From Alnus glutinosa (lineage: Eukaryota > Streptophyta > Magnoliopsida > Fagales > Betulaceae): a DNA stretch of 64,000 nt. The translations under genes were made by a program, and so were the position numbers. The notes under the pieces were generated by a model. The model was not told where the DNA came from. It did not search any database and saw only the letters and a list, made by a program, of their open reading frames with translations. Positions 58,304-64,000 of this stretch are shown here, piece by piece (the stretch's first letter is position 1; every line of letters begins with the position of its first letter). The stretch spans positions 25,411,128-25,475,127 of the forward strand of contig NC_084897.1 in assembly GCF_958979055.1 (NCBI RefSeq). The letters run 5' to 3'.

Positions 58304-61300
58304 ATGGCCGTACCTGTTGCTGCTCTGTTCTTTGTGCTGGTGCTCTGCTCACCCTTGTTATCGTGCGCCCAGCGCGACGCTGAAACCTTAGCGGAAATCG
58401 AGGCCTTGACGTCTTTCAAGCTCAATCTCCACGACCCACTTGGAGCGCTCAGCGGCTGGGATACGTCCACGGCATCGGCTCCGTGCGACTGGCGCGGAGT
58501 CGACTGCGACACCAACCGAGTCACTGAGCTACGCCTGCCTCGTCTCCAACTTGGTGGCCGACTCAGCGACCGGCTGGCCGACCTGCGCATGTTGCGCAAG
58601 CTGAGCCTCCGCTCAAACTTCTTCAACGGGACCGTCCCTCGATCTCTCTCCAAATGCACGCTCCTACGCGCCGTGTTCCTGCAGTATAACTCGCTCTCCG
58701 GTACCCTCCCGCCGGAGATCGGGAACCTTACTGGCCTTCAGATTCTCAACCTCGCGCAGAACCGCCTCTCTGGCGAGATCTCCGGCGAGCTACCTCGGAG
58801 CCTCAAGTACCTCGATCTCTCGTCCAACGCTTTATCCGGCGATATTCCGAGGAGCGTGGCGAACCTGAGCCAGCTCCAGCTCATCAACCTCTCGTACAAT
58901 CAGTTCTCCGGGCAGATTCCGGCGAGCTTCGGGGGGCTCCAAGAGCTTCAGTACCTCTGGCTCGATCACAACCTCTTGGAAGGAACAGTTCCCTCGGCGA
59001 TCGCTAACTGCTCGTCGCTTGTGCACCTAAGTGCCGAGGACAATTCGCTTGGCGGAGTGGTACCGGCGGCGCTCGGGGCTCTTCCGAAGCTTCAGGTGCT
59101 CTCGCTCTCACAGAACAACCTCTCCGGTTCGGTCCCGGCCTCAATGCTCTGCAACGTCTCGACCTATGCGCCGTCGCTTCGGATTGTCCAGCTAGGATTT
59201 AATGGGTTCACGGACATCGTTAACCCCCAAATAGCAACGTGTTTCAGTGTGCTTCAGGTTCTAGATCTTCAACAAAATCAGATACACGACGTGTTTCCCT
59301 CGTTGTTAACGCGTATACCCACTTTAACAGTGGTGGATCTTTCCGATAACTTGTTCTCCGGCGTGATTCCGGCGGATATTGGAAATCTCTCGAGGTTGGA
59401 GGAACTCAACGTGGCGAATAACTCGTTCAGCGGTGCGATTCCGATAGAGATCAAGCAATGTAGCTCACTGCGCCGTCTCGATTTCGAAGGAAACCACTTT
59501 GCGGGAACGATTCCTGATTTTCTCGGTGATATGAGGGGTTTGCAGCTGTTATCCCTCGGAGGAAACTCGTTTACTGGGTCTGTTCCGGTGAGTTTTCACT
59601 ATCTTTCGGTGCTTGAGACCTTGATCCTGAGAGCCAACAGGTTGAATGGGAGTCTTCCAGAGGAACTAATGGGATTGAGCAATTTGACTACACTGGACCT
59701 CAGCGGTAACGATTTTTCTGGTGAAATTCCTTCGAGCATTGGGAATTTGAGTAGGCTAATGGTCCTGAATCTGAGCGGTAATGGGTTTTCCGGGAAGGTC
59801 CCGGCGAGCTTGGGAAATCTCTTCCGGTTAACCAGTCTCGATTTGAGCAAACAGAGACTTGTCGGTGAGTTACCGTTTGAACTCTCGGGTTTGCCGAATC
59901 TGCAAGTGATTGCTCTGCAGGAGAACTCTTTGTCCGGGGACGTTCCTGAAGGGTTTAGCAGTTTGATGGGTTTGCGTTATTTAAACCTCAGTTCCAATGC
60001 CTTTTCCGGTCACATTCCGGTAAACTACGGTTTTCTACGGTCACTGGAGGTTCTCTCATTGTCCAATAATAAAGTTTCAGGCCTGATTCCACCAGAGCTC
60101 GGAAACTGTTCTGATGTCGAAGTTCTCGAGCTACGGTCGAACGCTTTGACGGGCCACATTCCGGCCGATCTCTCTGGGCTCTCGCGTTTGAACGTGCTTG
60201 ATTTGGGTATGAACAATTTGACAGGTGAAATCCCAGAGGAGATTTCTAAGTGCTCGTCCTTGACCGCTTTGTTGCTGGACTCAAATCATCTTTCGGGTGG
60301 CATACCGGTCTCACTGTCTGAGCTATCCAATTTGACTAGGCTGGACCTTTCTACAAACAACTTGAGTGGGGAAATTCCTGCTAACCTTACAATGGTTTCC
60401 ACCTTGGTTAGCTTCAATGTGTCGACTAATAATCTTGAAGGCGAGATCCCGGAACAGCTGGGTTCTAGGTTTAACAATCCATCGGCATTTTCGGGTAATC
60501 AATACCTATGTGGGAAGCCATTGAATCGAAATTGTAATGTTGTGGTGGAGAGGAATAGGAGGAAAAGGCTGATTCTGTTGATTGTTGTGGCTGCTTGTGG
60601 GGCTTGCCTACTGGCATTGTGTTGCTGCTTCTACATTTTCAGCCTCTTGAGGTGGCGCAAGAGGCTCAAGGAAAGAGCGTCTGGGGAGAAGAAAAGGAGT
60701 CCAGGAAGAACAAGCTCGCGAGCAAGTGGAGGCCGTGGAAGTAGCACAGATAATGGGGGTCCGATGCTTGTAATGTTCAACAACAAAATCACACTGGCGG
60801 AGACAATTGAGGCAACTAGGCAGTTCGATGAGGAGAACGTGCTGAGCAGGACACGGTATGGATTGGTCTTCAAGGCCAGCTACAGTGATGGAATGGTGCT
60901 CTCAGTCCGGAGACTCCCAGATGGGGCACTGGACGAGAACATGTTCAGAAAAGAAGCAGAGTCTCTAGGCAAAGTGAAGCACCGAAACCTGACAGTTCTT
61001 CGAGGCTTCTACGCTGGGGCCCCTGACATGAGGCTCCTAATCTACGACTACATGCCCAATGGAAACCTCGCAAGCTTGCTCCAAGAAGCGTCTCACCAAG
61101 ACGGCCATGTCCTCAACTGGCCAATGCGCCACCTCATCGCTCTCGGAATCGCCCGTGGCTTGGCCTTCCTACACAGTTCCTCCATAGTGCACGGTGATGT
61201 CAAGCCTCAAAGCGTTCTATTCGACGCCGATTTCGAAGCCCATTTGTCAGATTTCGGGCTAGACCGACTCACCGCCGCAACTCCAGCGGAAGCCTCCACT

Positions 61301-61711
61301 TCAACTTCGGCTGGGACTTTGGGCTATGTGTCCCCGGAGGCAGTCCTAACAGGGGAAGCCACAAAAGAATCGGACGTCTACAGCTTCGGCATAGTCTTGC
61401 TGGAGCTCCTAACTGGGAAGCGACCCGTGATGTTCACACAGCAGGACGAAGACATCGTTAAGTGGGTGAAGAAGCAGTTGCAAAAGGGTCAAATCACGGA
61501 GCTATTGGAGCCTGGATTACTTGAGCTTGACCCGGAATCATCAGAGTGGGAAGAGTTCTTGTTAGGAGTCAAAGTTGGGTTGCTATGCACAGCACCGGAC
61601 CCCCTCGACCGGCCCACCATGCCCGATATCGTCTTCATGCTGGAGGGTTGCCGAGTCGGGCCCGATATCCCCTCCTCCGCCGATCCCACCTCCCAACCAT
61701 CTCCGGCGTAA
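58304..61711 (+). CDS. LRR receptor-like kinase, At4g36180 type, probable pseudokinase
   Basis: One uninterrupted frame of 1135 residues. The start at 58304 gives a proper signal peptide (MAVPVAALFFVLVLCSPLLS); the ATG at 58247 adds 19 residues with no clear role. An LRR N-terminal cap (PCDWRGVDCD) follows, then roughly two dozen or more plant LRRs (LxxLxLxxNxLSGxIP). A Cys-pair cap (YLCGKPLNRNC) leads to a transmembrane segment at about 755-782 and a basic juxtamembrane KKRSPGRTSS stretch. The kinase-like domain runs to about 1110. VAIK Lys is Arg869 (LSVRRL), the glycine loop is RTRYGLVF, and HRD is HGD (963-965). DFG is kept (983-985), as is SPEA. These changes are also found in the Arabidopsis counterpart as I recall it, so they are old. 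It ends DPTSQPSPA. The protein is a plasma-membrane receptor whose ligand is unknown to me. Related MUSTACHES acts in stomatal development. A CCCCCA repeat lies in the leader (about 58217-58238). Confidence 0.95.
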   Translation: MAVPVAALFFVLVLCSPLLSCAQRDAETLAEIEALTSFKLNLHDPLGALSGWDTSTASAPCDWRGVDCDTNRVTELRLPRLQLGGRLSDRLADLRMLRKLSLRSNFFNGTVPRSLSKCTLLRAVFLQYNSLSGTLPPEIGNLTGLQILNLAQNRLSGEISGELPRSLKYLDLSSNALSGDIPRSVANLSQLQLINLSYNQFSGQIPASFGGLQELQYLWLDHNLLEGTVPSAIANCSSLVHLSAEDNSLGGVVPAALGALPKLQVLSLSQNNLSGSVPASMLCNVSTYAPSLRIVQLGFNGFTDIVNPQIATCFSVLQVLDLQQNQIHDVFPSLLTRIPTLTVVDLSDNLFSGVIPADIGNLSRLEELNVANNSFSGAIPIEIKQCSSLRRLDFEGNHFAGTIPDFLGDMRGLQLLSLGGNSFTGSVPVSFHYLSVLETLILRANRLNGSLPEELMGLSNLTTLDLSGNDFSGEIPSSIGNLSRLMVLNLSGNGFSGKVPASLGNLFRLTSLDLSKQRLVGELPFELSGLPNLQVIALQENSLSGDVPEGFSSLMGLRYLNLSSNAFSGHIPVNYGFLRSLEVLSLSNNKVSGLIPPELGNCSDVEVLELRSNALTGHIPADLSGLSRLNVLDLGMNNLTGEIPEEISKCSSLTALLLDSNHLSGGIPVSLSELSNLTRLDLSTNNLSGEIPANLTMVSTLVSFNVSTNNLEGEIPEQLGSRFNNPSAFSGNQYLCGKPLNRNCNVVVERNRRKRLILLIVVAACGACLLALCCCFYIFSLLRWRKRLKERASGEKKRSPGRTSSRASGGRGSSTDNGGPMLVMFNNKITLAETIEATRQFDEENVLSRTRYGLVFKASYSDGMVLSVRRLPDGALDENMFRKEAESLGKVKHRNLTVLRGFYAGAPDMRLLIYDYMPNGNLASLLQEASHQDGHVLNWPMRHLIALGIARGLAFLHSSSIVHGDVKPQSVLFDADFEAHLSDFGLDRLTAATPAEASTSTSAGTLGYVSPEAVLTGEATKESDVYSFGIVLLELLTGKRPVMFTQQDEDIVKWVKKQLQKGQITELLEPGLLELDPESSEWEEFLLGVKVGLLCTAPDPLDRPTMPDIVFMLEGCRVGPDIPSSADPTSQPSPA

Positions 61712-63111
61712 CCCGAACCACTTTCTATTTCGGAAACGTGCCTTTTTTAATTCCATATGTAACTGTAGCCGAATTTTTAGAGTTTTTCTTTCTTTCTTTT
61801 TTTAAGTTTTTGCCATTGTTTGTATTCCTATTGATGCCGGCTTGGGAGAAGGTGGGGTCCACAATGGTGGTTGAAATCCAACGCTTTCAGTCAACGATTG
61901 GAACAGCCATGGGGCCGTCACGAGCCCCATTTCCCGCCAAAAGGCTTGAATGACTTTTTTTTCTCTCTGTGTTGGTCACGTGGCTTCATGCCGAAGCCCC
62001 GGTTGTCGTTATTGTGGGGCTGAGCTAAAAAAAAGTAGCCGTTAATGTTGTGGGGACCGAGGTACACAAGCTGGCAAAAACTAGAACAACTGTTCTATCC
62101 AAAGCGCATTGGGCTTGGAAACCTTAGTTGCTTAGTGCACAGTTTCAAGGTGCTTTCGGTTCCATAGGGCGACACGTGGGCTCCTATGTTGCCGGCATTT
62201 TTTATTTATTTATTTGTTGAGGCAGTGGAGGAAGAAGACAAGGGGGCCCAAATTTTGAGGTCCCACTGGATCAGCAGGGAATGGGGAAGCCTGAGAGAGA
62301 GTTAAAAAATAGTCGCCCAATAGCTCATCCACTTTTGGAATCTTTTTTTGTGGGTCATGGTCATTGGTCGTGGAGGAAATCAAGTCTATTGGATTTTTGG
62401 AATCTAATCTGAAGTAGGACGAATGGAGAAGTACCACATATCAATCTATGTTTGCCTTGTCCTCCAATTGTTTTCACTTTGGCTGGAGATTAGTCTTTAA
62501 TCTTTTGTTAGAATCATTTAATTTTGTTCTTAGGGATAAGTCTTACTTTCATATCAGGCTTGCTTTTTCCTCGAGGAGCAATGAGTGGTCTTACCCATTC
62601 TTTTACAAACTGATGTGATATTAGTTCATAATTGATAAAATGATTAAACAATAAGTTTTTATTTATCAATTTAATTAATTAATGATTGATTTGTCAATCA
62701 TATTTTTCAAAATATTTAGAATGTAGTAAGGTCTAGCCGGCCAAACCAAAGGCCCATTGGCCTAGAAGCAAACCCGACCCCAACCCAAGACTCGAACTCA
62801 CTAAGCAGCGCACACATTGGAACCTCTCTCTTTGCTTGCGCTCCAAACGAAAATGAGCTACATAAAGGAATTAAGATCCTCCTAATTAATGATTTACAAG
62901 CTAAGAATACATAGAAAAGGAAAATATAAGTAGCCGTCGCCTTTCCTCTACACTTTACTTGCACTCATTTTATTCATCTTCTCAAATTCATCTTCACTAA
63001 CCTAAGCATCAAACGTAGTTTTAACGTCACCATGTCACTATTACTTTTGACTTTCTTGAATGTTTCCAATATTAAATGTTGGACGTGGATAATCACTATA
63101 TCAACACTCTT
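61712..63111. other. 3' UTR of the LRR kinase and intergenic
   Basis: The first few hundred bp after the stop probably form the 3' UTR. Beyond that are moderately GC-rich non-coding stretches (61840-62440) and AT-rich DNA. Frames up to 135 codons overlap the 3' end of the kinase in other frames and are shadows. Confidence 0.45.
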
Positions 63112-63648
63112 TGTTGGGGATAAATTTCACTCAACCCGATCCAAGGAAAAAATAGACATTCAGCAACTACTTCAGAGAAATCAGGTATTAATTATCTCAG
63201 TAAATTCAGATTAAGACTCTACTCCAAGTTGAATTTGAGTAAGTAGTCGTAATCCGATCAGTACGTGATCCTATCCCCAAGAGAATTGGGATAGGACTCT
63301 AATTAGTCAAATAAGAGATCAAATAAGAAGAATGATTAGATCAGATGTCTAATAAAGGATCAAAGCCCAATTAGAACTCTAGCAATAGTTCTAGATCAAC
63401 AAGGAGCAGGAATCCTACTTCAGGTTTGACTCTACCTCTTTGCCTATAAATAGGCCCATACCGCAGGTATAAACTAAGACTAAATTTTTATGCATAGAGC
63501 ATTATTTTCTTATATAAGCTAATTTAAGCATCGAAGAGGACCCCCCCGAAGGGTTCCTTAGTTTTTGTTGTTTTGCAGAATTATTAAGAAGCGTGAAGAA
63601 CACCATAAGAACGTGTAGATTCACATCATACCGAAAACTGTACCAACA
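63112..63648 (+). mobile_element. 5' LTR of a Ty3/gypsy retrotransposon (537 bp)
   Basis: The LTR runs from TGTTGGGGATAAATTTCAC to GTACCAACA, giving TG...CA ends with TGTTGG/CCAACA inverted bases. A TATA box (TATAAATA, 63445-63452) lies inside. The primer-binding site begins 3 bp after the end. The right LTR is outside the window. Confidence 0.8.
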
Positions 63649-63651
63649 GTT

Positions 63652-63660
63652 TGGCGCCGT
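63652..63660 (+). other. Primer-binding site of the gypsy element
   Basis: TGGCGCCGT followed by CTGTGGGAA is a common plant Ty3/gypsy start. Its first nine bases complement the 3' end of tRNA-Asp. Confidence 0.75.
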
Positions 63661-63709
63661 CTGTGGGAAACGATTATTCGTTCCTCATAAAAGAAAAAGA
63701 AGATCCAGC

Positions 63710-64000
63710 ATGGTGATGAACACATGTTCCGGAAGCCAGACCAACCGAGAGCCTAGAGCCCCACTAGAACCGGTTATTCAAAATAATCCACAACCTCCAC
63801 AGCCTGATGCAGACCAGGATCGCATAGCAGCGTTGGAAGCCCAGATTGAATCCTTAACACAGCGGAATGCCGAGTTGCTGCGCAGGAGGCCGGAACAGCC
63901 CAATCTCGAGATGAACAGGGATGAGCGTGAGGAAGAATATCACAACAGCAACACTAATCCTCGGAGGGAGGATGACCGCCAAAGAGATTTGAGCAGAGTT
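63710..64000 (+). CDS. Retrotransposon gag, N-terminal part (partial)
   Basis: A frame opens at ATG 63710, 50 bp after the primer-binding site, and stays open for all 97 codons to the window edge. The residues are polar and proline-rich at first (PRAPLEPVIQNNPQPPQP). A likely coiled-coil follows (DRIAALEAQIESLTQRNAEL) and then an Arg/Glu-rich stretch (RDEREEEYHN), which is the usual N-terminus of plant Ty3/gypsy gag. Capsid, nucleocapsid knuckle and pol lie beyond the window. The intact frame and well-kept LTR suggest a fairly young element, possibly of the Tat-related group. That lineage is an inference from the primer site and the element style. Confidence 0.75.
   Translation, partial: MVMNTCSGSQTNREPRAPLEPVIQNNPQPPQPDADQDRIAALEAQIESLTQRNAELLRRRPEQPNLEMNRDEREEEYHNSNTNPRREDDRQRDLSRV

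Overview
The window is nuclear DNA of a flowering plant, most likely a woody eudicot. The genes have GT-AG introns, the intergenic DNA is AT-rich, and plant LTR retrotransposons, TRIMs and MITEs are common. Every gene family recognised is land-plant typical. The exact species cannot be read from the sequence; a rosid tree is a guess.

Layout from left to right. (1) 1-643, minus: the 5' end of a serine carboxypeptidase of family S28, running off the left edge. (2) 0.7-6.9 kb: repeats, including a 1.1 kb DNA transposon with a 9-bp target duplication. (3) 7.0-8.4 kb, minus: a double B-box factor of the BBX18/BBX19 type. (4) 11.5-12.35 kb, minus: a glyoxalase-I-like (VOC) protein. (5) 12.4-20.8 kb: repeats, with a complete TRIM and a hAT-like element. 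(6) 20.9-21.6 and 25.2-25.9 kb, plus: two tandem genes for small secreted EG45/plant-natriuretic-peptide-like proteins with near-identical promoters. (7) 26.1-38.05 kb: no genes. This is a tandem segmental duplication of about 5.5-6 kb, overprinted by solo LTRs, MITEs and RNase-H retroelement remnants. (8) 38-45 kb: repeats and microsatellites. (9) 45.75-51.83 kb, plus: a 13-exon kinesin-7 gene with a TRIM in intron 9. (10) 52.8-53.1 and 55.7-56.0 kb, plus: two small proteins with two membrane segments, the first apparently broken or spliced. (11) 58.3-61.7 kb, plus: an intronless LRR receptor-like kinase (At4g36180 type) with pseudokinase hallmarks. (12) 63.1-64.0 kb, plus: the 5' LTR, primer-binding site and gag start of a Ty3/gypsy element running off the right edge.

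The genes do not form a pathway. Their order matters more: S28 peptidase plus LRR kinase, and BBX18/19 plus kinesin-7, each match neighbour pairs I recall from Arabidopsis chromosomes 4 and 2. The window therefore looks like a conserved gene block expanded by transposons and by local duplication of the EG45 locus. I found no CRISPR array, operon, tRNA or rRNA gene, and no evidence of a wholly new biological system. The most unusual features are the duplication junction at 31.5-32.0 kb (a 24-bp inverted repeat around a solo LTR), a retroposed insertion with a 16-bp target duplication at 22.2-22.7 kb, a 13-residue repeat in the kinesin tail, and the pair of unrecognised small membrane proteins.
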